Source of the DNA: JACVRW01 sp963751835
Lineage (GTDB): Bacteria > Actinomycetota > Thermoleophilia > Solirubrobacterales > Thermoleophilaceae
Direction of reading: 5' to 3'
DNA: 64,000 nt
Assembly: GCA_963751835.1 (NCBI GenBank)
Contig: CAVVWD010000029.1
Span: forward strand, 62,001 to 126,000
Shown: in pieces, positions 25,403 through 33,108 of the stretch
Position numbering within the stretch: position 1 is the stretch's first letter
Layout of the letters: each line of letters begins with the position of its first letter
Made by a program: the position numbers and the translations under genes
Notes under the pieces: generated by a model
What the model saw: the letters and a program-made list of their open reading frames with translations, nothing else
Database searches by the model: none
Told to the model about the DNA's origin: nothing

Positions 25403-26505
25403 TACCGCTCTGACCGGCCGCGCGCTTCGAAGTCATCGGGGAAGAGCTCGTCCAGCACGTCGGGAGCCGCCCCGGTGGCTTCGGCAAGGTAGTTACGCGC
25501 TTCCCATAGGGCCGCCGCGAACGGCGTGACTCCGAGCTCGTCCCCCGTCACGAGCGTCCTGCCGACGGACTCGCTCACGAGCGCCTCGATCGCGGCGAGC
25601 GCCCTGTCAGGCTCCTCGTCCTGGCCGACGCTGTCGTACAGGTGGACCCCGCCCGAATTCGAAACGAAATCCGGGACGGCGATGATCCCCCGCCGGTGCA
25701 GGGCGTCGACGGCGCCGGGGCCGTAGGGGATGTTCGCCCCCGGGGCGAGCACCGCGCAGCGGACACGCTCGGCCACGTCGCGCGTGATCGAGTCGGGCCG
25801 AGCGCCGGGCACGAGCACGTCGCAGTCGAGCTCGAAGAGCGCCTCGCGCGGGCGCACGGACCGCGGGCCGTGCTCGACGAGCCGATCGCCGTGACGCTCA
25901 CGCAGCGCGAAGAGCTCCTCGACGTCGAGTCCGTCCCCGTCTGCCACGAGACCGTCGACCGTGCTCACTCCTACGAGTCGCGCTCCGGCCCGAACGCAGG
26001 CGCGTGCCGTCCCCGCACCCACCTTTCCGAAGCCCTCGATCGCGACGGCTGCGCCCTCGAGCGGGCGGCCCAGATGCCGCAGCGCAGCCTCGGCGGCCGC
26101 CTTCACACCGTGCCCGGTGGCGAGATCGTCCATCCCGAGCCCCTCGTGGCTTCGCGCCCAGAGTGGGACCGGATCGTCCCCGCCGTCGAGAAAATCAGCC
26201 GGAAACGTCCCCATGTCGGGGCCGGTCAGAAAGACGTCCTGATACGGCTCGAGCGCGCGCTTGTAGGCGGCGAGCACCGCGGCACGGTCGCCGCCGGCGA
26301 AGCGGATGCCGGCCTTGGCGCCGGCGTAGGGCGCCCGGCAGGCGGCGAACTTCCACGTCATCGCGCGGGCGAGTCGAGCCACTTCGTGGACGTCGACATC
26401 GGCCAGCATCCGGGTCCCCCCGGCCGAGACCGGAAACTGGTCGTGATCGACGACGATGAACGCCTCGAGGCCCTGCAGCTCGTCCCGAAGCTCGACGACG
26501 CGCAC
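25402..26505 (-). CDS. Glu/Leu/Phe/Val dehydrogenase family protein
   Basis: The 367-residue protein has the amino-acid dehydrogenase catalytic region (AMTWKFAACRAPYAGAKAGI, with the substrate-binding and catalytic lysines), GPDMGT with the catalytic Asp, and a C-terminal NAD(P) fold (AIEGFGKVGAGTARACV). LAPGANIPYGPGA and FVSNSGGVHLYD are also typical. It interconverts an L-amino acid and its 2-oxo acid with ammonia; which amino acid is not decided. Confidence 0.88.
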   Translation of the reverse strand: MRVVELRDELQGLEAFIVVDHDQFPVSAGGTRMLADVDVHEVARLARAMTWKFAACRAPYAGAKAGIRFAGGDRAAVLAAYKRALEPYQDVFLTGPDMGTFPADFLDGGDDPVPLWARSHEGLGMDDLATGHGVKAAAEAALRHLGRPLEGAAVAIEGFGKVGAGTARACVRAGARLVGVSTVDGLVADGDGLDVEELFALRERHGDRLVEHGPRSVRPREALFELDCDVLVPGARPDSITRDVAERVRCAVLAPGANIPYGPGAVDALHRRGIIAVPDFVSNSGGVHLYDSVGQDEEPDRALAAIEALVSESVGRTLVTGDELGVTPFAAALWEARNYLAEATGAAPDVLDELFPDDFEARGRSER

Positions 26506-26588
26506 GGCTTGGAGCCTACGCCAGGCGCCGCGGCCTAGGATCGGCTCTGAGGTCGAGCCTGTCGAAATGACCCGAAGGAGGTCGCACG

Positions 26589-26888
26589 ATGATCGTCATG
26601 TTCTCCGCTCGCCGCCTGAAGCCCGGCGCGTGGGACCAGTTCCGGCGCGCTTGGGAGCCCGCCGACGCCAAGCCACCGGGATTCCAGCGCGCCTATCACG
26701 CGCGCAATATCCGTGACGAGGACGAGATCATCTCGTTCGGCTTGTTCGACATGACCGAGGACGACTATCGCCGCTGGCGTGCCGAGGCAGACGCCGACGA
26801 GACGCAGCGCGTCGATCGCCTGTCGGCGTTCGTCGAGAGCTCGCCGGTCGAGGGCGTCTACGAGGTGATCGACGTCGTGGACGAGTAG
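26589..26888 (+). CDS. Dimeric alpha-beta barrel (ABM-like) protein
   Basis: The 99-residue protein has a strong GAAGGAGG ribosome-binding site 7 bases before ATG. The pattern IVMFSARRLKPGAWDQF, WEPADAKPPGFQRAYHARN and IISFGLFDMTEDDY fits the ferredoxin-like fold of antibiotic-biosynthesis-monooxygenase and related proteins. No catalytic residues can be assigned. It is divergent from the dehydrogenase. Confidence 0.7.
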   Translation: MIVMFSARRLKPGAWDQFRRAWEPADAKPPGFQRAYHARNIRDEDEIISFGLFDMTEDDYRRWRAEADADETQRVDRLSAFVESSPVEGVYEVIDVVDE

Positions 26889-26922
26889 GACCACGCCGGC
26901 CGGCGGCGGGTACCATCGGCGA

Positions 26923-27273
26923 GTGTCCGATGCGTCCGCACTCGTCGACGAGATCGCCAACGAGCTCGACCTTTGGCCCGGCGTGCGCATCGAGCGCCGT
27001 TCGGACGGCGCGGCCGTTGCGCTCTACCGGGATTCCGAACTAGGGCTTCTCGATCGCGAACGTGGCGTGGCGGAGCTGCGCTTCGCGCGCCTCGAGCACG
27101 ACGAGCTCGTCGAGCATGGCGATGCCTCGCCGTCCGATTCGGCGCCCGACCCCGAGGTGGTGAGCCACAACGTGGAGGGGCCGTCGGACGTGACCGCCGT
27201 GCTCGAGCTCTTCGACCGCCGCTACCGCGAAGAGCGCGGCGAGGAATACCCGGACGGCCTGCCGGACGCCTGA
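26923..27273 (+). CDS. Luciferase-family-named (DUF5519-like) small protein
   Basis: A 116-residue acidic protein starts at GTG. It resembles short actinobacterial proteins labelled luciferase family/DUF5519: LDLWPGVRIERRSDGAAVAL, SELGLLDRERGVAELRF, and a C-terminal helix DVTAVLELFDRRYREERG. The name does not imply light production. Function unknown. Confidence 0.65.
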   Translation: MSDASALVDEIANELDLWPGVRIERRSDGAAVALYRDSELGLLDRERGVAELRFARLEHDELVEHGDASPSDSAPDPEVVSHNVEGPSDVTAVLELFDRRYREERGEEYPDGLPDA

Positions 27274-27331
27274 GCCCCCCGCGGCGCCGCCGGCGGGGCG
27301 AAAACCGTCACCTCTCCGCTTTGCCCACCAT

Positions 27332-28067
27332 ATGGGTGGGCAGAACGGCGAGGTGGACAAGGTGGTCGCTCGGTTGGTATCTCGCCGCCGTGAAGGCGTG
27401 TGGTGAGGGGGCAGTACTGTCGGGGCTTGCGGCGGCCTGGCTCTACGGCCTTGTTGGCGGGCCGGCGCCTCGGCCCGAGGTCACGACACCGAAGCACCGC
27501 CGCGTCGACGGCATCCTCCCGCACCGATCGCTCCGTCTCGATCCGCGTGAGACCACGATCTGGAAGCGGATCCCCGTCACGACCGCCCCGCGCACCCTTG
27601 TCGATCTCCCTTCACTGCTGTCGTTCGACGAGCTCACCAAGGCGGTTCACCTGGCCGATGTCCGCCACGGCACCCGCCCCGAGCACATCGAGTCCGTGCT
27701 GGCCCGCTATCCCAACGCCTCAGGGGCCGCCACGCTCCGCGCAATCGCAAGCGGCGATGCGCCCACCCTCCTCAGCGAGCTCGAGAAACGCTTCCGTGCG
27801 CTGCTCGAGAAGCACCTCCTGCCGCTTCCGAACACCAACCGTAAGCGCGGCGCCCACTACATCGACTGCCGCTGGCCCGAGCAGTGCCTGACGGTCGAGC
27901 TCGACTCATACCGCTTTCACCGCTCGCGCCACGCCTGGGAGCAGGACCATCAGCGCGAACGCTCCGCCCGTGCCTGCGGCGACGACTTCCGCCGCTACAC
28001 CTGGCGGCACGTCGTCGAGGAGCCGGCCGACACCGTCACCGAGCTGCGCGCGCTGCTCGGCGCCTAG
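27332..28067 (+). pseudogene. AbiEi-antitoxin-like/DUF559 protein with N-terminal internal deletion
   Basis: Two pieces are visible. From ATG 27332: MGGQNGEVDKVVARLVSRR, the usual opening, then a stop a few codons later. From about 27378 in another frame: YLAAVKACGEGAVLSG, AAAWLYGL, HRSLRLDPRETTIWKRIP, RTLVDLPSLL, ending in the DUF559/Vsr-like nuclease fold (YIDCRWPEQCLTVELDSYRF, RERSARACGDDFRRYTW). About 40 residues of the winged-helix region are missing between them. Translation could restart at GTG 27390 to give about 225 residues. The family is often described as a predicted transcriptional regulator or antitoxin fused to an endonuclease fold. Confidence 0.65.
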
Positions 28068-29872
28068 ACGTCCAGGATCCCGTCGATCGCCAGGATCACC
28101 CCGCACGCGACGAGCCCGGCGGCCAGCAGGCGGCCCGCCCAGCGGAGGACGCGGCCGCCGGCGCCCTCGGTGGACCCCGCCGCCAGCGCGGTCAACAGCG
28201 CGACACCCACCGCCAGCGCGCCCGCGCTCACGAGGATGCTCCGCTCGGCGCCCGCACCCAACGCCAGCACCAGCAGCGCGGGGCGCGCCACTACGGGGAT
28301 CGCGACCGGGACGAGCGCGGCCCGCCAGCCGGCGAGCGCGGGCTCGGGCGGCGGCGGGCGCCGGAACAGGTCGATGGCGCCGGCGAGCACGGCCACGATC
28401 CCGGCGGCGACGCGGAACGAGGGCTCGCTCACGTCGAGCGCCTCGAGCAGCGGGTCTCCCGCGGCCGCGGCGGCGCAGACGGCGAGCCCTCCGAGCAACC
28501 CGCCGGCGGCCGCCACGCCGACCGCCGCCTGCCGCGACCGCCCGGTCCGCGGGACCCCGAAGGCGGCCCGGGCCGGGTTGAGCGCCAGCACCAGCACGGC
28601 GGCCCACAGCAAGGCCGACGGCGCGTCATCGGTCGGGCCTGCCGAGTCCGACGCTTCCATCGCTTGCGCGATCGGGATGGTGCGCAGCAGCCCCGCCAGC
28701 GCGTGCTGCTGGTCGTCCATGCGGGTCTCACCGTCGACGAACCACGCGCCCTCCACCCGCTCGGGCCTGGCGGCCTTCGCGGCGTCCTCGCCGTCGGATT
28801 GCTCGTCGACGGCCAGTCCGGCGACGCAGGTGGCACGCTCGGCGACCGGGTCTCGCAGGTCGGCCAGCCGCGGCTCCGCCTGTGCGGTCAGCCACCACCC
28901 CGTCAGCGCCTCCCCCACCACGCCGTACCAGCCGCCGCGGGGCTCGTAGCTCCCCCGCACCAACCTGCCCCAGGGCCCGAACAGCTGGCCGAGGTAGCGG
29001 GCCTGGAAACCGAAGGACTCGGCCTGCCGGCGCGCGTAGCCCAACTCGTCCTCGGTCAGCGGCGGGCGACCGCGATCGGGGAACTCCACGGTCTCGGCCT
29101 GACCGTAGGCGGCCCAGTGGTCCGGGATCGGCGGCCAGTGATCCTCGACCTCGTCGCGCGACGTCGCCAGGTAGGCGCCGATGCGGTCCGCGGCCTCGCC
29201 CCAACCCTCCTCGGGAAAAGCGCGGTGGAGGCGAGCGAGAGCCCAGTACGCCTCCCCGGTGAAGTACTTGGAGTACTCGCCGGCCACCGGCGCCCCGCTC
29301 GCCGAGTCGTATTCCGCGAGCACAGCACCCGACGGCTCGGTCTGGGCGAGCAGGAAGCGCCCCAGCCGGCGCAGCACCTCGTCGTAGCGCTCGTCGCCGG
29401 TGGCCTCGCGCCGAATTGCCAGCCCTGCAGCCAGGAGGGCGGTTGAGCCCGTGGCGACCCGCCCCTGATACTCGAGCGCTGCCCAGCCTTCCCGCTCGAG
29501 GAGCCTGTCAAGCGCCCATTCCGTACCGCTGTCGGCTGAGCGCAGCGCACCGGGCAAGCCTGCCGCGGCGGCCTGGTACAGCCCCATCGTCACACCGGCG
29601 TGGCGAACCTCGTTGTACTCGGCCGAGGTCGAGTCGTCGTCGACGTTGTAGAGGTAAACCCAGCGGCCATCGGCCTCCTGATTGCGGACGAACCAGTCGA
29701 CGGCAGCCTGGGCAGAGCCTCGGAGCTCCGCTGCGCTGACCTGTGGGCAGCGCTCCGGCGGCGCCCCCACCGCGAACACGGCGGCGATCAGCAGCGCCAG
29801 GATCAGGCCGGCCCGCCAGACGCGCGCGGCGGGCCGCGGCGCGGAGTGGCCGGGTGTCTCGCCCTCCGTCAT
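28064..29872 (-). CDS. Alpha-toroid protein with C-terminal membrane domain, uncharacterised
   Basis: The 602-residue protein has an N-terminal helix anchor (LILALLIAAVFAVG) followed by about 340 residues of helical repeats typical of an alpha/alpha toroid (QAAVDWFVRNQEADGRWVYL, GSTALLAAGLAIRREATGDE, YWALARLHRAFPEEGW). Its last about 190 residues contain roughly five to six membrane helices. Toroids occur in terpene cyclases, lanthionine cyclases and glycosidases, but I see no DXDD or zinc motif. Its start overlaps the stop of the HTTM gene, implying joint function. Confidence 0.7.
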   Translation of the reverse strand: MTEGETPGHSAPRPAARVWRAGLILALLIAAVFAVGAPPERCPQVSAAELRGSAQAAVDWFVRNQEADGRWVYLYNVDDDSTSAEYNEVRHAGVTMGLYQAAAAGLPGALRSADSGTEWALDRLLEREGWAALEYQGRVATGSTALLAAGLAIRREATGDERYDEVLRRLGRFLLAQTEPSGAVLAEYDSASGAPVAGEYSKYFTGEAYWALARLHRAFPEEGWGEAADRIGAYLATSRDEVEDHWPPIPDHWAAYGQAETVEFPDRGRPPLTEDELGYARRQAESFGFQARYLGQLFGPWGRLVRGSYEPRGGWYGVVGEALTGWWLTAQAEPRLADLRDPVAERATCVAGLAVDEQSDGEDAAKAARPERVEGAWFVDGETRMDDQQHALAGLLRTIPIAQAMEASDSAGPTDDAPSALLWAAVLVLALNPARAAFGVPRTGRSRQAAVGVAAAGGLLGGLAVCAAAAAGDPLLEALDVSEPSFRVAAGIVAVLAGAIDLFRRPPPPEPALAGWRAALVPVAIPVVARPALLVLALGAGAERSILVSAGALAVGVALLTALAAGSTEGAGGRVLRWAGRLLAAGLVACGVILAIDGILDV

Positions 29873-31044
29873 GTCGGCCGCGCCGCGATCATCGTTCGCT
29901 CATCGGACCGGGAGCGGCGGGCCCGGCGGACGGTCGGAAGGAGCAGCGTTGGGAGCGCGAACCACGCCGTCAGGGGCAGGCGGCTGAGCGTGAACGCCAC
30001 GGCCGGCGCTCCGCGGATAACGGTGCCATCCCGATCCACAACCTCGAGCGGCGAACCGGGCGTCGCCGGCTCGACGCGAAAACGCGCCAGCCAGTCGAGC
30101 CGGCGTACCAGCGCACCCAATCGCCGCTGTCGAGCCCCGGCCGAATCGATGCGGAGCACCCGATCGCTGGTCGAGGGCACCGCCCAGATCACCAGTACGG
30201 CGAGCGCGAGATACGAGAACACCTGCACCGATGCCGACACGTCTATGGACAGGTGAAAGACGACCGCAACCCACACCGCCGCGTAGCGGGTGCCACGCCA
30301 CCACAGGCCCGCCGCGATGAACAGCTCCGTGATCACGATGAACTTGGCCGCGCCGGTGTGAAAGCTGCGGTCGGTCAGGAGCGACAGCGCCCAGTCCGGG
30401 AGCGGCCACGCTTCAAGCTCGCCTCGAGCCCGCGTCACGCGCTGCCAGGTGACGGTGCCGCCAAACCAGTCGGGATCGAGGAGCTTGCTCAGGCCGGACG
30501 CGCCGTAGATCGCGGCGCACTCGAACCGAAGCAGCCACAGCGGCCAGGCGGGCGCCGCCGGATCGAGTGCGGGCAGCCCCCGCCGGCGACGGATCCACGC
30601 GTCCAGGGACAGCTCACGTCCGCACGGAGCCACCGCCAGCATCCCCAGGACGATGACCAGGTAGGCCCGGTTGTTATGAAAGTGCGTGGTCGAGAGGAAG
30701 AGGTTGTAGGTGACGATCGCGAACGTGGTTGCGGTCGCCAGGCGAGTGAGGAAGCCGAGCGACATGGCCACGGCGGCCACCGCCGCCACCCAGAGCAGCC
30801 CGATGTAAAGCGCGTCGGGCAGCTCCGGGTACCAGGCGGCGTAGGGCTCGTAGAAGGCGTCCCGGTAGACCCGCCCATCAAGGCCGTCGGAGAGGAACGG
30901 CCGCAGATGCAGGAGCACGACCGGCCCCGTCAGCACCCTCAGCAGTGCGAACGCCCGCATGCTGACCGCGCGGCCCAGGAGGGCGTCGAAGCGGCCGACC
31001 AGGCCGCGGGCCTGGGGCGGCGCGTGGGGCGTTGCCACGTTCAC
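29869..31044 (-). CDS. HTTM domain membrane protein
   Basis: The 391-residue protein has several membrane helices and the HTTM (horizontally transferred transmembrane) features: MRAFALLRVLTGPVVLLHLR, FLTRLATATTFAIVTYNLFL, a His-containing STTHFHNNRAYLV, and IYGASGLSKLLDPDWFGG. The domain is related to vitamin K-dependent gamma-carboxylases, though the carboxylase function is not proven for bacterial members. It sits between the toroid gene and a small anchored protein, each overlapping by 4 bp. Confidence 0.85.
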   Translation of the reverse strand: MNVATPHAPPQARGLVGRFDALLGRAVSMRAFALLRVLTGPVVLLHLRPFLSDGLDGRVYRDAFYEPYAAWYPELPDALYIGLLWVAAVAAVAMSLGFLTRLATATTFAIVTYNLFLSTTHFHNNRAYLVIVLGMLAVAPCGRELSLDAWIRRRRGLPALDPAAPAWPLWLLRFECAAIYGASGLSKLLDPDWFGGTVTWQRVTRARGELEAWPLPDWALSLLTDRSFHTGAAKFIVITELFIAAGLWWRGTRYAAVWVAVVFHLSIDVSASVQVFSYLALAVLVIWAVPSTSDRVLRIDSAGARQRRLGALVRRLDWLARFRVEPATPGSPLEVVDRDGTVIRGAPAVAFTLSRLPLTAWFALPTLLLPTVRRARRSRSDERTMIAARPT

Positions 31045-31487
31045 CCGGCGCCCTCGCGGACACGGCTGCGGAGGACGCCGACCCGCGGTGGGTCAGCGTT
31101 GTGCCAGGAGGTCACCCTGGCCTCCAGGTGGTGTGTCTCGCGGTCGCGCGGCGTGTTGCTCGCGACCCAGTCGAGCGCGGCCTCGAGGAACGCCAGCTGG
31201 TTGGCGAGCCCGGCGTCGGCGTGGTGACGGACCGAGGGGTAGCTCAGCCCCCGGCTCTGGACCAGCTCGTCCCAGCGGTACCCCGACCACGAACGTTCGA
31301 TCGGCACTCGCCGGCCGTCGGCGGTGACCCGGACCACGTCGGCGCGCCAGGTGCTCGACTCGGGGAACATCTGGAAGGCGAACTCCTTGTGGTCAGCCCA
31401 GTAGCCGCGCGCAATCAGCCCGAGTTGCAGCACCACAACGGCGACGACCACCATCCGCCGCCCGACGACCCTGACCCTCGAACTCAC
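31041..31487 (-). CDS. Membrane-anchored protein, HTTM partner
   Basis: GTG 31487 gives 148 residues: a basic N-terminus, one membrane helix (MVVVAVVVLQLGLIARGYW), then a soluble domain with FAFQMFPESSTWRADVVRV and IERSWSGYRWDELV. It overlaps the HTTM gene by 4 bp. Proteins of this kind regularly precede HTTM genes in actinobacteria, as far as I recall. Function unknown. Confidence 0.7.
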   Translation of the reverse strand: MSSRVRVVGRRMVVVAVVVLQLGLIARGYWADHKEFAFQMFPESSTWRADVVRVTADGRRVPIERSWSGYRWDELVQSRGLSYPSVRHHADAGLANQLAFLEAALDWVASNTPRDRETHHLEARVTSWHNADPPRVGVLRSRVREGAG

Positions 31488-31551
31488 GCGGTTACGATGA
31501 CACGGCCGACTCGGAGAGCGAGGGCGGCCCCGGGCGGAGCCCCGTGATACT

Positions 31552-31569
31552 GTTAACCCAGTGGTTAAC
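31552..31569 (+). promoter_or_regulatory. Perfect inverted repeat over the arsR start codon
   Basis: GTTAACCCAGTGGTTAAC has 7-bp arms (GTTAACC/GGTTAAC) and a 4-bp centre. The GTG start codon (31561) lies inside it, and a GATACT-like -10 element sits just upstream, so the transcript is probably leaderless. ArsR proteins bind such dyads; here it would repress its own operon. Confidence 0.6.
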
Positions 31570-31875
31570 GATCCGTTCAAGGCGCTTTCGCACCCCATCC
31601 GCCGCGGCATCGTCGAGCGCCTCGCCGCCGGCCCCGCGACCGTAGGTGACGCCACCGGCGGCTTCGGTGTGTCCAAGCCCGCGATCTCCAAGCACCTGAA
31701 GGTGCTGGAAGAGACCGGCGTCGTGAGGCGCGAGGTCGTGGGGCGCACGCACCGGCTGTCGCTCGAGCCCGACGTGCTCAGCGAGGCGGCCGACTGGATG
31801 GATCGCCAGCGCGCCCTCTGGGGGCGCCTGTTCGATGTCGTCGATGAATATCTGAAGGAGGAAGGGTCCAAATGA
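31561..31875 (+). CDS. ArsR/SmtB family transcriptional regulator
   Basis: The 104-residue winged-helix protein has DPFKALSHPIRRGIVERLA, the recognition helix VSKPAISKHLKVLEETGVV and the wing VVGRTHRLSLEPD. No Cys metal site is present, so it belongs to the metal-independent, SdpR-like branch often paired with SRPBCC (AHSA1) genes. It heads the operon with DUF899, a 43-residue protein and an SRPBCC protein. Confidence 0.88.
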   Translation: MVNDPFKALSHPIRRGIVERLAAGPATVGDATGGFGVSKPAISKHLKVLEETGVVRREVVGRTHRLSLEPDVLSEAADWMDRQRALWGRLFDVVDEYLKEEGSK

Positions 31876-32552
31876 ACATGAACACGCCGTCTGTCGTTTC
31901 GCCCGAGGAGTGGCAAGCCGCTCGCGAGGAGCTGCTGGTCGAGGAAAAGAAGCTGACGCGGGCCCGCGACGCGCTCGCCGCCAAGCGCCGCCGCATGCCG
32001 CGGATGGCGGTGGAGAAGGACTACCGCTTCGAGGCGCCGAACGGGCCGGCGAGCCTGCTCGACCTGTTCGAGGGGCGACGCCAGCTGATCGTCTACCGCT
32101 TCTTCTTCGACCCCGGCATGGACAACTATCCCGAGCGCGGCTGCCCGGGCTGCTCCTTCCTCGCGGACCAGCTGGCACACCTCGCTCACCTGAACGCTCG
32201 CGACACCACCCTCGCGTACGTCTCGCGCGCGCCCCAGCCCGAGATACAGCGCTTAAAGACGCAGATGGGCTGGGAGCAGATCCCGTGGTACACCGTCACG
32301 GACAGCTTCGACGCCGACTTTGGCGTTGACGAGTGGCACGGAACCAACGCCTTCATCCGCGACGGCGAGCGGATCTTCCGCACCTACTTCATCGACGCCC
32401 GCGGCGACGAGGCGCTGGGCACCACGTGGAGCTTCCTCGACATGAGTCCGCTCGGGCGCCAGGAGGAGTGGGAGGACTCGCCGGAGGGCTACCCGCAGAC
32501 CCCGCCGTACCAGTGGTGGAACTACCACGACCGGTACGGCGCTCCCGCGTGA
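31872..32552 (+). CDS. DUF899 family (thioredoxin-like) protein
   Basis: The 226-residue protein has the DUF899 pattern: VVSPEEWQAAREELLVEEKK, FEAPNGPASLLDLFEGRRQL, a Cys pair in RGCPGCSFLADQ, YVSRAPQPEIQRLK and WSFLDMSPLGRQEEWED. The fold is thioredoxin-like; no reaction is established. It overlaps arsR by 4 bp. A second DUF899 gene lies at 51630. Confidence 0.88.
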   Translation: MNMNTPSVVSPEEWQAAREELLVEEKKLTRARDALAAKRRRMPRMAVEKDYRFEAPNGPASLLDLFEGRRQLIVYRFFFDPGMDNYPERGCPGCSFLADQLAHLAHLNARDTTLAYVSRAPQPEIQRLKTQMGWEQIPWYTVTDSFDADFGVDEWHGTNAFIRDGERIFRTYFIDARGDEALGTTWSFLDMSPLGRQEEWEDSPEGYPQTPPYQWWNYHDRYGAPA

Positions 32553-32680
32553 TCGCTCACATCGGAGGCATGCCGCTCGAGGAGCTGCTCCCGTCGGTGA
32601 CCGGCGCGGGCGCCGGACTGCTCGTAGCGCGCGCATGGATAATGCTGCGCCTACGACGCCGACGGGAGCCGCGGGCTTGA
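32549..32680 (+). CDS. 43-residue membrane protein in arsR operon
   Basis: GTG 32549 overlaps the DUF899 stop (GTGA) and the frame runs 43 codons: IGGMPLEELLPSVTGAGAGL with a hydrophobic stretch, then LLVARAWIMLRLRRRREPRA. One membrane helix and a basic tail. Similar tiny proteins occur in other actinobacterial operons. It overlaps the SRPBCC start by 46 bp. Confidence 0.55.
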   Translation: MIAHIGGMPLEELLPSVTGAGAGLLVARAWIMLRLRRRREPRA

Positions 32681-33108
32681 TCGAAGACACCACGCTGCGC
32701 ATGGAGCGCACCTTCCAGGCGCCCGCCCAGGCGGTCTTCGACGCCTGGACCAGCGAGGAGGTGATTCGGCGCTGGTGGCACGCCGGGCACGACTGGGAGA
32801 CGACCGAGGCCGAGGTCGACCTGCGCGTGGGTGGCGAGGTGCGGGTGGTGATGCGCAACCCCCACGAGGACGTCGAATACGGGGGCGGTGGCAGGTACAC
32901 GGAGATCGATCCCCCGAACCGCCTGGCGTTCACCTGGATCTGGGACGGCGACGACAGACGGCAGCTGATCGAGCTCGAGTTCGACGAGAACGACGGCGCC
33001 ACAACCGTCCGCTTCACCCACAGCAACCTGTGGGACGAGGAGGCCGTACGCTCGCACGAGGACGGGTGGGGCAAGGCCTTCGACAATCTCGAGCGCACGC
33101 TCGGGTGA
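32635..33108 (+). CDS. SRPBCC (AHSA1-like) domain protein
   Basis: The 157-residue protein matches the activator-of-Hsp90-ATPase-like START fold: LRMERTFQAPAQAVFDAWT, EEVIRRWWHAGHDW, RYTEIDPPNRLAFTW and a C-terminal HEDGWGKAFDNLERTLG. These bind hydrophobic ligands. ArsR-SRPBCC pairs are common. Its TGA stop overlaps the ligase GTG start by 3 bp within GTGA. Confidence 0.88.
   Translation: MDNAAPTTPTGAAGLIEDTTLRMERTFQAPAQAVFDAWTSEEVIRRWWHAGHDWETTEAEVDLRVGGEVRVVMRNPHEDVEYGGGGRYTEIDPPNRLAFTWIWDGDDRRQLIELEFDENDGATTVRFTHSNLWDEEAVRSHEDGWGKAFDNLERTLG

Noticed and set aside
31041..32189. 382-residue minus-strand protein
   Set aside because: The upstream 230 codons are antisense to arsR and DUF899. 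Only the last 148 codons from GTG 31487 show real protein features.
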